From: Sporosarcina thermotolerans
GTDB lineage: Bacteria > Bacillota > Bacilli > Bacillales_A > Planococcaceae
Length of the DNA stretch: 64,000 nt
Direction of reading: 5' to 3'
Assembly: GCF_030067815.1 (NCBI RefSeq)
Contig: NZ_CP125968.1
Coordinates: 1,418,001-1,482,000, forward strand
The position numbers and the translations under genes were made by a program. Positions 28,975 to 39,088 of this stretch are shown piece after piece. How positions within the stretch are numbered: the stretch's first letter is position 1; every line of letters starts with the position of its first letter. The notes under the pieces are model-generated. The model made no database searches. It was given only the letters and a program-made list of their open reading frames with translations, and was not told where the DNA came from.

Positions 28975-29262
28975 TTGAAGGTTTTATTGGTTATTGCAAG
29001 CATTACTTTTCCTATTATTATGTTTTATCTTCAGAATAAAAACATTAAGTTCCGAATTACTTTTAATATCACAGCTGTTATATCAGCAATTGTTTTCGGA
29101 AGTATTGCATCAACTTCCATATTCCAAATCCTAATCGACAATACTGTATTTATGACTGCAATTCACGCCATTTTTCTTAATCTTTTTTTCCTGATCACTG
29201 GAGCTTATCTTGGTGTATTCATCGTTTATAGACTGCTGATTTTGACAATGGCCGAGAGATAG
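28975..29262 (+). CDS. Three-helix membrane protein, intact copy
   Basis: 95 residues starting at TTG 28975, 6 bases after AAAGGAGTG. Helices LLVIASITFPIIMFYL, NITAVISAIVFGSIASTSIF and AIFLNLFFLITGAYLGVFIV. A truncated duplicate with the same upstream region lies at 44506. No named family recognised. Region 28664-28974 has no gene; its second half is the duplicated upstream region. Confidence 0.7.
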   Translation: MKVLLVIASITFPIIMFYLQNKNIKFRITFNITAVISAIVFGSIASTSIFQILIDNTVFMTAIHAIFLNLFFLITGAYLGVFIVYRLLILTMAER

Positions 29263-29301
29263 CATCTTACTCCTTTTCAATAGGAGCTACCATTAATTTA
29301 A

Positions 29302-29356
29302 GGTATCAGTTTCCAATACAATTTTGAATTGTATTGGAAACTGATACCGTTTTTTT
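29302..29356. terminator. Very long perfect terminator hairpin
   Basis: 22-bp perfect arms (29302-29323 and 29327-29348, GGTATCAGTTTCCAATACAA plus TT) with a TTG loop, then T7. It closes the membrane-protein unit. Confidence 0.85.
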
Positions 29357-29483
29357 ATCTAAATGCCGGGCTTGACGAAAAAGCTAAAGGGGAGTATTAT
29401 ATTTTAGTTGCTAAAAATGTTACTTTAAAATAATGTTTTCCGCAGATTAAAGGTTAAATAAAAAATAAAAGGTTGGTGTTTAC

Positions 29484-31418
29484 ATGGAAAACAATGGAAT
29501 TTGAAAGATTTTCTTTTACACAACTTTTTAGGGATATATGCAGTAGCTGTATTGATGTTATGGATGAAAACATATATTGCTCAAACCACACAATTTGAAT
29601 TAGGGGTAGAAGGACCACTTCAGCAGTTCCTTTTACTGCTAAATCCTCTTGGCTCTGCATTGCTATTTTTAGGAATTTCTTTTTTGTTTAAAGGTAAGAA
29701 AAAATATACAGTGCTCGTCGTTATGTACACGCTTATGTCGATTTATTTATATGCGAATGTCGTCTATTACCGGTTTTTCAGTGATTTTATTACATTGCCT
29801 ACCCTTTTCCAAACGCAGAACTTCGGGGATTTGGGCGGAAGTATTCAGTCCCTGTTAGACCCTTTTGATATTCTGTTCTTTGTGGATGTATTCGTCATGT
29901 TGTATCTTCGATTTTCACATAAGGTGCAAATAGAAACAAATAGGATTGGAACTAAAAAAGCCGCTGCGATTATTGTTAGCGCCTTAATAATTTCTATTAT
30001 CAATTTAGGACTCGCTGAAATGAGTCGCCCGCAACTGTTGACTCGCGGTTTTGATAGAAATTATATTGTGAAATATTTAGGGATATATAATTATTCGATT
30101 TATGACTCGGTGGAAACGATGGCTGCGACATCGCAAAGAGCTTTGGCGGATAGCAGTGATGTCACAGAAGTGATGAACTATACACAATCTACTTACGCCG
30201 AACCGAATCCAGACTATTTTGGAGCTGCCAAAGGAATGAACGTTATCTATTTGCATTTAGAATCATTCCAAAACTTTTTGATAAACTACAAATTGAACGG
30301 AGAAGAAGTTACACCGTTTTTAAATTCATTAACCAAAGATAAGAATACAGCGTATTTCGATAACTTCTTCCACCAAACAGGCCAAGGTAAAACAGCCGAT
30401 GCGGAATTCATGTTGGAGAACTCCTTATTTGGGCTGCCGCAAGGATCGGCTTTTATAACGAAAGCACAAAATACGTACCAAGCCGCCCCAAGTATTTTAA
30501 AGGATTACGGCTATACATCCGCTGTATTCCACGGTAATAACGGAAGCTTCTGGAATCGAAATACGATTTATAAAGAATTTGGATTCGACCATTTCTTTGA
30601 TGCGAGTTATTATGATACGAGTAACTCCATCGACATGGCAGAATACGGCTTGTTGGACAAACCGTTCTTTGAACAATCTGAAGCTCTGTTGAGTTCACTG
30701 CCGCAACCTTTTTATACGAAATTCATTACGGTTGGAAATCACTATCCGTATGATATGAATCAAGACTTGGACAATCGATAAAGCCAAGACTGGGGACAGC
30801 AGTGTGGACGCTTATTTCCAAACTGCACGGTATGCAGACGAAGCGATTGAAAAAGTCTTTACTCGATTAAAGGAATCAGGTTTATATGATAACTCGGTCA
30901 TTGTTCTATATGGCGATCATTATGGTATTTCCGAGAATCATAAAAAAGCGATGGGCAAAATCATAGGGAAAGACATTACTCCTTATGAAAGTGCGAACTT
31001 GCAGCGCGTCCCTTTATTTATACATGTTCCTAAAATGAAAGGCGGCATCAACCACACGTATGGCGGTCAGGCAGATCTTCTTCCGACGTTGTTGCATTTG
31101 CTTGGAATTGATACGAAAAACTTTGTTCAATTCGGTTCTGATTTATTCTCTGAAGAGCATAATGAAGTTGTCCCATTTCGAAATGGTGATTTTATCAGCC
31201 CGACTATTGTTTCAATTAATGAAAAATTTTATGATAATCAAACAGGCTTACCACTCGACGATCGTCAAATGGAGAACGCCAATTCTTTGAAAAAAGAAGT
31301 GGCTTATAAATTGGAGCTTTCCGATAAAGTCGTGAATGGTGACTTATTAAGATTTTATACGCCAAAAGGCTATACCCCTGTCGATCCTTCTCAGTATAAC
31401 TACACTAAAGACGAATGA
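29484..31418 (+). CDS. Lipoteichoic acid synthase family protein (frameshifted)
   Basis: Membrane-embedded phosphoglycerol transferase that extends lipoteichoic acid using phosphatidylglycerol. Five N-terminal helices (about 10-190) are followed by an extracellular sulfatase-like domain. Seen: LHLESFQNF (metal Glu), FFHQTGQGKTADAEFM (catalytic Thr), VFHGNNGSFWNR, TVGNHYPY and LYGDHYGISENH. The frame changes near 30765: one base restores DLxTIDKAKTGDSSVDAYFQ. Also, ATG 29484 with AAAGGTTGG upstream joins the body if one T is added near 29500 (MENNGIL); otherwise the start is TTG 29501. Restored length about 640, as for LtaS. The last 40 codons and terminator are repeated at 43365. Confidence 0.9.
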
Positions 31419-31432
31419 AATATCGCAACAGT

Positions 31433-31478
31433 AGAAGCATGTTCTCTCCGAATGGTGAGGGCGTGCTTCTTTTTTTTG
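31433..31478 (+). terminator. Terminator after the LTA synthase gene
   Basis: GAAGCATG and CGTGCTTC arms with additional pairing in TTCTCTCC / GGTGAGGG, followed by T8. Confidence 0.8.
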
Positions 31479-31491
31479 CGTTTGTTTCTTA

Positions 31492-31607
31492 GGTACCTGT
31501 GCAGCAAACTATTCAATAAATTCAATGCGAATCGCATAGTGATACAAGTCTGTTGAATATTTATACAAATTGGTTGAATTATCATGAATGTTTCTTGCAC
31601 AGGTACC
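31492..31607. repeat. MITE-like repeat D, copy 1 (116 bp)
   Basis: Starts GGTACCTGTGCAGCAAAC and ends GTTTCTTGCACAGGTACC: 11-12-bp terminal inverted repeats. Internal TTCAATAAATTCA and TTGAATTATCATGAA are also complementary. A 136-bp relative lies at 43222. It carries no gene. Confidence 0.75.
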
Positions 31608-31699
31608 TTAACAAACGCAGCAGGTTCGTTGGAACTTTCACGAACTGTTTTCGTTAAATATTGTAGAATCTTGATAAAAAATTAAGGTGGAGTTTTATA

Positions 31700-32215
31700 T
31701 TGAAGAGTAAAATGAAATACGGAACACTAGTGTTTAGTTTATTTATGCTTTTATTGTTAATGGGGTGTGATCCCTTCGCTAAGAGCAAAACGGAATTCTA
31801 TGATAGTACAAAAAGTACTAACCTCTCAGAAGAAAGTGTAAATTCAGTTGCATTAAACTCAACTGCAAATGACGTTACAGGGGCTTTTGGTAAACCAATT
31901 GAAGTTAATATTGTAGCAAACCCAAAATCAAAATATCTAGTTTATGAAGGAATTGAATTTGGGATTATTGAAGATAAAGTAATCAGCTATTATTTCAACA
32001 ACAATTATCAAACTACATTAGGAATTAAAACAGGCGATACAAAAGAAAATGTAATTCAAGCATATGGAGAAAACTTTTATGAAAGAGTTGAAAGTGGATT
32101 AGATACAATTGGATATTTTGATAAAGAAAATATGATTAATTTAGAAATTGGATTCAAGGAAAACAAAATTGTCTTATTAATGATTAAGAAAATTGGATAT
32201 CCCATAGAAAATTAA
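31700..32215 (+). CDS. Putative lipoprotein
   Basis: 171 residues from TTG 31700 (AAGGTGGAG upstream). Signal peptide with lipobox LLLLMGCDP. The mature domain (NSVALNSTANDVTGAFGKPI, YLVYEGIEFGIIEDKVISYY, LGIKTGDTKENVIQAYGENF) contains two beta-alpha-beta units and resembles secreted proteins with a DUF4309-like fold; that assignment is tentative. 25 bp before the next gene, so probably an operon. Confidence 0.65.
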   Translation: MKSKMKYGTLVFSLFMLLLLMGCDPFAKSKTEFYDSTKSTNLSEESVNSVALNSTANDVTGAFGKPIEVNIVANPKSKYLVYEGIEFGIIEDKVISYYFNNNYQTTLGIKTGDTKENVIQAYGENFYERVESGLDTIGYFDKENMINLEIGFKENKIVLLMIKKIGYPIEN

Positions 32216-32240
32216 AGGAAAAGGAAAGGGGGTTCCCCGG

Positions 32241-32780
32241 ATGGCAGAGCAAAAGCGCAATAAAAGGCTAAATACAAGCGCTCTCGGCTTCGTACTTCTA
32301 ATTGGAATCTTTATATTTAAATCCTTTATTTGGGATGAATACATAGTGAATAATACGGCATCTGCCGCATTGGATGATGTAGAAGGGCAGCCGGGCGTGG
32401 GTTTTGTAATAAACAAAAATCAGGAGATAGCCATAAAACCTTATGAAGAAGGATTCAACGTATATGCTGTGTCTAAAGGGTTTTGGGGTTGGTCGGTCAC
32501 AGACGAACTGTCAATTTCGGATAAACAGAACAAGTCATTCGAAATAACGGAACGTACTTTACAATTTAAGGATAATAAAAGCCTGTATTTAGTTTTTGTT
32601 ATGGACAAAGACAATTATTTTAATACGGTCATTGCCCATTCTTCAAACAGTGGACCTATTCATTTGAATAGGCTCGCATCCGACAATGGATTTGTATTCT
32701 ACCATTATAGCGAGGAGCCATTTAAAGATTTAATATACGAAGGCACTACCTTCGATGGGAAAGTGAAGAAGATAAATTAA
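32241..32780 (+). CDS. Single-helix exported hypothetical protein
   Basis: 179 residues with an N-terminal membrane anchor (TSALGFVLLIGIFIFKSFIW) and an extracytoplasmic domain. No Cys lipobox. GAAAGGGGG upstream of the ATG. The sequence AVSKGFWGWSVTDELSISDK is distinctive, but I do not recognise the family. Followed by repeat B. Confidence 0.65.
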   Translation: MAEQKRNKRLNTSALGFVLLIGIFIFKSFIWDEYIVNNTASAALDDVEGQPGVGFVINKNQEIAIKPYEEGFNVYAVSKGFWGWSVTDELSISDKQNKSFEITERTLQFKDNKSLYLVFVMDKDNYFNTVIAHSSNSGPIHLNRLASDNGFVFYHYSEEPFKDLIYEGTTFDGKVKKIN

Positions 32781-32803
32781 TATAAAACAGAAAAGCGTGA
32801 CTA

Positions 32804-32870
32804 TAAGTATATCTTTGTCTCTATGGCAAAGATATACTTAATTTTATTTTCAGGACAAGATATACTTAAA
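32804..32870. repeat. Dispersed hairpin repeat B, copy 2
   Basis: TAAGTATATCTTTG and CAAAGATATACTTA arms around TCTCTATGG, then TTTTATTTTCAGGAC and a third half-site AAGATATACTTAAAA. It stands immediately before the threonine aldolase-like gene, as does copy 3. Confidence 0.85.
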
Positions 32871-32908
32871 AAAGATTCAAAATTACAGCAAGGGTGGATG
32901 GATGATAA

Positions 32909-33951
32909 ATGATACGTTTTGAAAGTGATTATGCAGAAGGTGCTCATACACGAATTCTGAAACGACTACTGGAAACCAATGAAGAACAAACGCCTGGATA
33001 TGGAATGAATGAATATTGTGAAAGGGCAAGAAGTTATATTAGAGAAGCGTGTGATGTAGAGAATGCAGATGTACACTTCTTGGTTGGCGGAACACAAGCA
33101 AATACTACGATTATCTCTTCCATATTGCGCCCGCATCAAGGAGCAGTTTCTGCAATTACGGGTCATATTGCAGGACATGAATCGAGAGCAATTGAAGCCA
33201 CTGGACATAAAGTGCTTACGTTGCCGAGTGATGATGGGAAAATTACTGCGAGACAAGTAAAAGAATTATATGATGCCCATTGGAACGATGTCACTCATGA
33301 ACATATGGTACAGCCTGGTTTGGTTTACATATCTCACCCTTCCGAGAATGGGACGACCTATAGTAAATCCGAATTGGAGGAATTGAGCAAAGTTTGCCGG
33401 GAATGCGGTTTGCCATTATTTATGGATGGAGCTCGATTAGGGTATGGTCTCGCTGCAAAAGACAATGATCTATCGTTAGGGGATATCGCAAGACTTTGTG
33501 ATGTGTTCTATATCGGTGGAACGAAACTCGGAGCATTGTTTGGAGAAGCTGTTGTTATCACAAATGATGATCTTAAGAAAGACTTTCGCTATATGATCAA
33601 ACAAAAAGGCGGATTGCTTGCTAAGGGGAGATTATTAGGGATCCAGTTTGAAACCTTGTTTGAAGATGGCTTATATGATGAGATTTCGAAGCATGCTGTG
33701 GACTTGGCGATGATGATTCGGGAGGCGTTTGTTGAAAAAGGCTATTCATTAAGATATGATTCCAAGACAAATCAACAGTTTCCCATTTTGCCGAATGATG
33801 TGTTAAGTGAATTGAGCAAGAAGTACTCTTTTCCTATTGGGAGAAAGTCGATGATACGCAAAGTGTTGTGAGATTTTGTACGAGTTGGGCTACAAAAAGG
33901 AAAATGTTGAAAAACTGATTGAGGATATTAAGAATTTGGATCGTTATTGAT
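32909..33951 (+). CDS. Threonine aldolase / beta-eliminating lyase family, copy 1 (frameshifted)
   Basis: PLP enzyme of fold type I, expected to cleave L-threonine or allo-threonine to glycine and acetaldehyde, or to act on a related beta-hydroxy amino acid. Motifs: MIRFESDYAEGAHTRI, VHFLVGGTQANTTIISSILR, FMDGARLGYGL (PLP Asp) and FYIGGTKLGALFGEA (Lys for the Schiff base). Compared with the intact paralogue at 47506, the end is broken twice: one T missing near 33832 and one A missing near 33898. Restored, it ends DIKNLDRY at 33951. Both are homopolymer losses, so sequencing error is likely. The body is over 90 percent identical to the second copy. Confidence 0.85.
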
Positions 33952-34028
33952 AGTACCCCAGATTTCTTATGTGCAGGTAACTCATGCCGAGGCCAATTCG
34001 CTGAGGGATGGGGAAAAAATGATTTTAC

Positions 34029-34075
34029 GAAAAAGCCTCGAATTCCTTATTTTTAAGGAGATCGAGGCTTTTTAT
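34029..34075. terminator. Bidirectional terminator
   Basis: AAAAAGCCTCGA and TCGAGGCTTTTT arms with an inner TCCTTATTTTTAAGGA stem. It serves the aldolase gene and possibly the lipoprotein gene on the other strand. Confidence 0.85.
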
Positions 34076-34110
34076 ACTAAACTATCTTGCTGCGTTAGTT
34101 CAATAACGAT

Positions 34111-34587
34111 TTATTTCTTATGAACTTTTACATAAACGCTTCCAAATAGTTCATCTCCAAAATAAGCATCTAACTTCCACATTCCACTTTTAGGGAGCAT
34201 CATATTTGTTGGGAAATGTTGATCTGCACCATTATGAGGGGTTGGAAAAGAATTCCCTATTGTGGGTACAACAATTATTTCCTCATCACTGTTTTCGTGA
34301 GTTCCTAAAACCTTAAAATTACCAATTAACTCATCATTATTTCCCCAAAAGTGCCACATATACTTTTGTACTTTGTCTGGATAAAATCTAACTACTTCGC
34401 TATCATCGTAAATAAAACCCAAACGACCTTCTTCCCCGATCATTGTGAAACTTCCTGATTTAAAGAGAGGACTTTCATTCCAATTGTGTTGAATAACTTC
34501 TTCTTTTATTGGCTTTTCGTTATTACAGCCCGCAATTACTAATGCTAAAAACACTGCGCAAATCATAATTATTTTTTTGATGAACAT
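34111..34587 (-). CDS. DUF4871-type lipoprotein
   Basis: 158 residues from ATG 34587 (GGAGGAG 9 bases upstream). Lipobox VIAGCNNE after a short hydrophobic signal. The domain with SFTMIGEEGRLGFIYDD, QKYMWHFWGNNDELIGNFKV, PHNGADQHFPTNMMLPKSGM and WKLDAYFGDELFGSVYVKV matches what I know of the DUF4871 lipoproteins of Bacilli, an immunoglobulin-like fold of unknown role on the outer face of the membrane. Confidence 0.75.
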   Translation of the reverse strand: MFIKKIIMICAVFLALVIAGCNNEKPIKEEVIQHNWNESPLFKSGSFTMIGEEGRLGFIYDDSEVVRFYPDKVQKYMWHFWGNNDELIGNFKVLGTHENSDEEIIVVPTIGNSFPTPHNGADQHFPTNMMLPKSGMWKLDAYFGDELFGSVYVKVHKK

Positions 34588-34757
34588 AAATAACTCCTCC
34601 GTTTTTTTATTTGAATGCATATAAAAATCTACTCTGTCGAATCCGTTTTTTTAACAGTTGCACCATTAGTAAAAAAATCTCCTTATGTCTATCATTCTAT
34701 TAAGTTGGTAATAATCCTTTTAGTATTGCCACTTTACTGAAAAAAAGGAGTGGGACG

Positions 34758-34844
34758 ATGTTTTTCTTAACACGTGAACGTCAGGAAGTATTCGACGCAG
34801 CAAATACATATCCATTTGAGGTAGCGTTTGATGTACGTGTTTAA
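34758..34844 (+). CDS. Tiny ORF, possibly a gene fragment
   Basis: 28 residues MFFLTRERQEVFDAANTYPF plus EVAFDVRV, with AAAAGGAGTGGG upstream of the ATG. The good ribosome site supports translation; the peptide is not recognised and may be the start of a lost gene. The rest of 34588-35038 shows nothing. Confidence 0.35.
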   Translation: MFFLTRERQEVFDAANTYPFEVAFDVRV

Positions 34845-35038
34845 AGTTGTCGCAACATCACTATATAGATTCATAAAAAATCGCGAATTGTAAACAAGTT
34901 GTAAATAGTATTAAGAGTTTATAGAGATCAGATTAAATAACTTTGCTTCCCTCCATCTTTTGTTATGCTTAGAAAAATGTCATAAGATTGAAAGATTGCT
35001 AAGTGATGTAAATAAGGATACGAAGAAAGGAAATGGAT

Positions 35039-35822
35039 ATGAAGGAACATTTAATCGAAATTCATGAACAGGCGAAAAAATGGGTGGAAGAAATTATTCC
35101 ATTTATAAAGGAATCCATTTTGACGAAGTTGACGGTGGATACAAAAAGCAGTGCGAATGATCTTGTCACAAATGTTGATAAAGCCGTTGAATCTCATTTC
35201 CGGGCTAAAATTCAGGAGACATATCCGACTCACGGAATCATTGGAGAAGAGCATGGGTATGAAGGAGTGAAAGGGTCATTTGATTCAATCTGGGTGATTG
35301 ATCCAATTGATGGCACCACAAATTTCGTCAAGCAAAAGGATTATTTTTGTGTTCTCGTCTCTTATTATGAAAAGGATATCGGTGAGTTAGCTTATTTTAT
35401 ATGATGTGATGAACGATGATTTTTACTATGCAATGAATGGCCAAGGTGCGTATTTAAATGGTCAACGATTAGAAAAGCCAAAAGAGATAACGCTAAGTGA
35501 AGGATTAGTTTCTGCAAACATTTCATCCTGGAGTAAGAAAGATATTTTTCAAGAGTTATTACAGAAGAGTTTTGATATTCGCTATTTTGGCTGCGGCGGG
35601 ATCGATTCGATTCATGTGTTTAACGGAAAATTTGCAGCCTTTGTGAATTCTAAGTCCGGTCCGTGGGATTTAGCAGCCCAATTAATCTTTGCTAAAGAGC
35701 TGGGACTGAAGACGTCAACATTTAATGGAGGCCCTGTTGATTATGCGACAGGTGGTGACTGGATTTTAGCAAATGAAGGTTGTTATGATGAGGTCCTTGA
35801 AATTACGAAGCGGTTTTTTTAA
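35039..35822 (+). CDS. Inositol monophosphatase family protein (frameshifted)
   Basis: Mg-dependent sugar-phosphate phosphatase (IMPase/CysQ-like), cytoplasmic. Metal motifs GEEHGYEG, WVIDPIDGTTNFVKQ and the C-terminal GPWDLAAQLIFAKELG. The frame breaks at 35404: removing one T (TATTTATATG) restores ELAYLYDVMNDDFYYAMNGQ and a protein of about 261 residues, the usual length. Here the error is an extra base, not a missing one. ATG 35039 has AAAGGA upstream; an ATG at 35033 is too close to it. Confidence 0.88.
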
Positions 35823-35897
35823 CCTGAATGATAGGTATCAATGAAAACTCTTCAAGCTAAATTTGAATTCACAGAAAATCGCGTGGAGGGATTATTC

Positions 35898-36797
35898 TTG
35901 TCAAGTCGAAATGAATTTGTGGAACCGTCTGTGAAGCTATTTGAAGGAGAAAGATGGCTTGTCATTACTGGTATTCTTGGATTTATTCTTGCCGCAGGCA
36001 TTGCTTTCATTATCTTTTTTCAAGGGCGCATTATTTTACCCGAAGGCAATTTAGGAGATGCTTTCTCCTTTAATGCGGCAATCGGTATTTATATCCTTTC
36101 AATAGCTGCAATTTTACCTTTAGCTAGACTTGAAGCTCGGAAGAGGAAGGCTTTCAGATGGCTTTTTATAATCTCGGCCTTATATGGTTATGCAATCGAA
36201 ACGATCCAGAACTTTCGGGGATTCGATCCAAGGTTTTCTCGTGAAGGATCCGTTGTCGATATAATCGGCGGAATGGTATTTGGGGTTGTTTCGCTAGTAC
36301 TTGTGATATTAGCGTTACTGCTTGCTATACAGTTTTTTCGAATAAAATATCCGATTGAACGTCCTTTGTTGATGACAGGGATTCGCTATGCATTCATATC
36401 AATTCTGATAGCCAATATTGCTGGAATATGGATGATTTTGCTTCAAGATCGATTTACAGGAGATACGGGAAATATAATCGTACTACATGGAATAGGCTTT
36501 CATGCATTACAGACATTAATCTTTCTTGGATGGCTTTTGGAAAAAGTTCAATTTAATGGTCGTATAAAAAAATTGCTGATCCATTATGGAAGTATCTCTT
36601 GGACGCTATCGATTCTACTAATAGGTTTCCAAACGTTATTAGATCGAACTGTATTCGAATTAACCACACTGCCTATTATTTCAGGCATTTTGTTGCTCGT
36701 ATGGCTTGGTACAGTGATTGTTGCATCTGTTCTTTTTATAAAAGATTGGAGAACAAAAGCCTTGAAAACAAATTATGTATCCTCTAATCAGGGATAA
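35898..36797 (+). CDS. Polytopic membrane protein
   Basis: About 299 residues with eight or nine predicted helices (first LVITGILGFILAAGIAFIIF). I start at TTG 35898 because TGGAGGG lies 7 bases upstream; an in-frame ATG at 35841 would add 19 residues. Sequences such as YAIETIQNFRGFDPRFSREG and VLHGIGFHALQTLIFLGWLL may bind a cofactor or heme (conserved-looking His), but I do not recognise a characterised family. Confidence 0.7.
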   Translation: MSSRNEFVEPSVKLFEGERWLVITGILGFILAAGIAFIIFFQGRIILPEGNLGDAFSFNAAIGIYILSIAAILPLARLEARKRKAFRWLFIISALYGYAIETIQNFRGFDPRFSREGSVVDIIGGMVFGVVSLVLVILALLLAIQFFRIKYPIERPLLMTGIRYAFISILIANIAGIWMILLQDRFTGDTGNIIVLHGIGFHALQTLIFLGWLLEKVQFNGRIKKLLIHYGSISWTLSILLIGFQTLLDRTVFELTTLPIISGILLLVWLGTVIVASVLFIKDWRTKALKTNYVSSNQG

Positions 36798-36839
36798 AGG
36801 AGTATTAGGTAAATACTAGTGCGAAAGCTGAGCCAAGAA

Positions 36840-36885
36840 AAGGGCTGTTCAAATTGGAAGAGCATTGAACAGCTCTTTTGAATTT
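36840..36885 (+). terminator. Terminator after the membrane protein gene
   Basis: GGGCTGTTCAA and TTGAACAGCTC arms, T4 following. Confidence 0.8.
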
Positions 36886-36943
36886 ATTTAAGTTAGTGTT
36901 GCAGTGACATGTTATTTAGTTAGTTTTATGAATAAATAACTGT

Positions 36944-37369
36944 TTATTTATTTGTTTGCTCTGTGTATTGTTTGAAATTATCTAAAATGGCCTGCCATCC
37001 CTGTTGCTGAAACTCAATTGGATGTTCAGTTTCAGCGTCAAACGTTTCAATTACTTCAGTTTCGTTTCCTTGCCCTTTAAAGGTGATTTTAACTTTTCTT
37101 CCATCTCCCATTGTATAAGAAATCACCTCATGTAATTTTACCTCATCGTAGGTTCCACCAAAATCAAACCCCATACTTCCATCTCTTGCTTCCATTCTTG
37201 AAAACAATTTCCCACCTGCTCTAAGATCATTCTCTGCAAATGGTGTGTGCCACTCATCCGAAGCACTATTCCATTTTTTAATATGATCTGGTTCTGTCCA
37301 AAATTCCCATACTTTTTCCACTGGTGCCTGAACAGTTGCATTTACTGTAACTTCCTTAAACTCCGCCAT
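36944..37369 (-). CDS. SRPBCC / AHSA1-type protein
   Basis: 141-residue helix-grip (START-like) protein of the Aha1 C-terminal family: VTVNATVQAPVEKVWEFWTE at the start and GWQAILDNFKQYTEQTNK at the end are characteristic. Bacterial members bind small hydrophobic ligands, and most have unknown roles. ATG 37369. Not in an operon. Region 37370-37769 after it (upstream on its strand) holds only repeat C. Confidence 0.9.
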   Translation of the reverse strand: MAEFKEVTVNATVQAPVEKVWEFWTEPDHIKKWNSASDEWHTPFAENDLRAGGKLFSRMEARDGSMGFDFGGTYDEVKLHEVISYTMGDGRKVKITFKGQGNETEVIETFDAETEHPIEFQQQGWQAILDNFKQYTEQTNK

Positions 37370-37605
37370 TTTTACCCAACCTTTACAATGAATTATTTTG
37401 TGATTTGTTTCCTAAAGTTAATATACAGCATTATCATAAATATATAATTGAAAGATAATTAAAACAAGTAATTGCTTAATGACAAGTCACTATTAACATG
37501 TTCAATGTAAAGTAATGCAATTAAACAATGGGCGGGAATCCAATGTACTGCTTTTTTGCCTAAGACTCAATATACGAAGGTGAGTACTTTCTGGAGTATT
37601 ATTAA

Positions 37606-37665
37606 TTTGCTTAGAAGGCTCTTTTTTCTTGTTCAACTAAAGGGGCAGTTTAGTTGAATAAGGAC
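37606..37665. repeat. Dispersed repeat C copy
   Basis: CTTAGAAGGCTCTTTTTTCT followed by TGTTCAACTAAAGGGGCAGT and TTAGTTGAATAAGG; CAACTAA / TTAGTTG form a stem. Confidence 0.65.
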
Positions 37666-37769
37666 TGCTAACAATTAAGTAGATTGGAACTTTTTGTTAC
37701 TATTATCGTATAGATACCAGATTGTTGTATTAACAAATATAAAAAAATAAACGACAAGGATGATTAGTT

Positions 37770-38000
37770 ATGTTATGGATTGCAACACAAGATGATAAAA
37801 GTTTGATAAACGCAAAAGAGATTACAGTAGACGGAAAGAAAATAGAAGGAGTAATTGAAGGTGGTGCTATGCATCACTGGAGTAAAATTTTAGGTAAGTA
37901 CGAATCAAATGAAAGGTCATTAGAAATTCTTAATGAAATATTTACGAAAATTGAAGAAAGCAATGGTTTTTCTATGACATACACTATGCCTAAAAAGTAA
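37770..38000 (+). CDS. Hypothetical protein
   Basis: 76 residues: MLWIATQDDKSLINAKEITV, DGKKIEGVIEGGAMHHWSKI, then a helical end with SLEILNEIFTKIEESNG. AAGGATG upstream. The compact mixed alpha/beta composition looks real; no family recognised. Confidence 0.6.
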   Translation: MLWIATQDDKSLINAKEITVDGKKIEGVIEGGAMHHWSKILGKYESNERSLEILNEIFTKIEESNGFSMTYTMPKK

Positions 38001-38054
38001 GTACTAAACTGTACAATAATTGGGTGCGATTGTGGAGTAAACGTCGCTTTTCTT

Positions 38055-38150
38055 CTTAAACTAACGGAGTGCTTTACTTGAAGATCGTTGAGCTGCTTAA
38101 ACGGCTCTTTTTCTTATTAAACTAACGGGGCAGGTTAGTTGAAGGAAGAA
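38055..38150. repeat. Repeat C, double unit
   Basis: Two units in tandem: AAACTAACGGAGTGCTTTAC with TTGAAGATCGTTGAGCTGCT, then a stem AGCTGCTTAAACGGCT plus T5, then AAACTAACGGGGCAGGTTAG and TTGAAGG. Confidence 0.65.
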
Positions 38151-38243
38151 GAAGGTTTTTTTCCGAGTGAGTTGAATAAGAAACGTATGGCAAATTGTCT
38201 ACTGTTTTAATTTCTTTACCCGATTAGTAAGGAGTGACTCCAC

Positions 38244-38774
38244 GTGAAAATGTATCCTGACTTCCAAGCTATTTCTAAAACAATAGAGATAGGTGGGCTG
38301 ACAAAATTACAGCTTACTCGAAAATTGCAACAACAATCTATCTCTTTAAATGAGTATGCAGAGAGACTATTTTCTAACGATAAATTTACTACTTCTAAAA
38401 CAAAGTACAACCTGAAGACCGTTGAACTAACCATTAGGAACCTTGGCTTTCCTGAAGGAGCCACTATGCCCCAGATTTTTAATCGAGCTGAAGAACTTGG
38501 TTTGGATTTGTGTCCACTTGAGGTAGGACCTCACTTAAGACTAGCGTATTTAAATCAACCTGAAGGTAGTACAGGGAATCTTCCACGAGGACAAGCTCCT
38601 TCAGGGTCCATCACAATAGCATCAGAGATAATTAGTGAAGATGATGATTTTCCGAAAGGCTTTTACCTTAGAAAAATTAATGGTGTATTGTGGTTACGTG
38701 GATATATTGCTGAGGATCTGCACGTTTGGAAGACTGAGGATCACTTTATCTTTTGTCAAAGAAAAGGTTATTAA
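38244..38774 (+). CDS. Conserved hypothetical protein
   Basis: 176 residues, soluble, start GTG/ATG region at 38244 with AAGGAGTGA 13 bases upstream. Distinct segments: YPDFQAISKTIEIGGLTKLQ, LNEYAERLFSNDKFTTSKTK, FPEGATMPQIFNRAEELGLD and CPLEVGPHLRLAYLNQPEGS. The ordered, protein-like composition and length suggest a real gene; I recall similar uncharacterised proteins in Bacilli but cannot name a domain. No operon partner is evident. Confidence 0.65.
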   Translation: MKMYPDFQAISKTIEIGGLTKLQLTRKLQQQSISLNEYAERLFSNDKFTTSKTKYNLKTVELTIRNLGFPEGATMPQIFNRAEELGLDLCPLEVGPHLRLAYLNQPEGSTGNLPRGQAPSGSITIASEIISEDDDFPKGFYLRKINGVLWLRGYIAEDLHVWKTEDHFIFCQRKGY

Positions 38775-38872
38775 AATGAGAAATTACAAAAAGTACCACC
38801 TTCTTCCTATTCAAATAACGGAGTAAGATAGTTGAACAGTGTACAGCAAACAGACCATTAAATGGAGAAAGG

Positions 38873-39088
38873 TTGCCTATAGAAAGGATGGTAATTAGGA
38901 TTAATAAGAAAGTAATAAAAGACACAAAATGGCGGGTTTTACAGTTAACATCTATTTTGTTAGCGGTCACTGGGCTGATTTTAGCGATTTATAATAATGG
39001 TTACTGGGTGCCATTTGTTATTTCTTCTTTGGTGTTAACAATTCTTGCAACGAATACAGCAGCAAAAATATCTAAGTATTTTTCATAA
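38873..39088 (+). CDS. Small two-helix membrane protein
   Basis: Up to 71 residues with helices LQLTSILLAVTGLILAIY and WVPFVISSLVLTILA. Start is unclear: TTG 38873 adjoins GGAGAAAGG, while ATG 38888 has a better initiation codon but a long spacer. No family recognised. Confidence 0.5.
   Translation: MPIERMVIRINKKVIKDTKWRVLQLTSILLAVTGLILAIYNNGYWVPFVISSLVLTILATNTAAKISKYFS

Noticed and set aside
34845..35032. Possible regulatory RNA between the tiny ORF and the IMPase gene
   Set aside because: No stable stem or known riboswitch motif could be seen.
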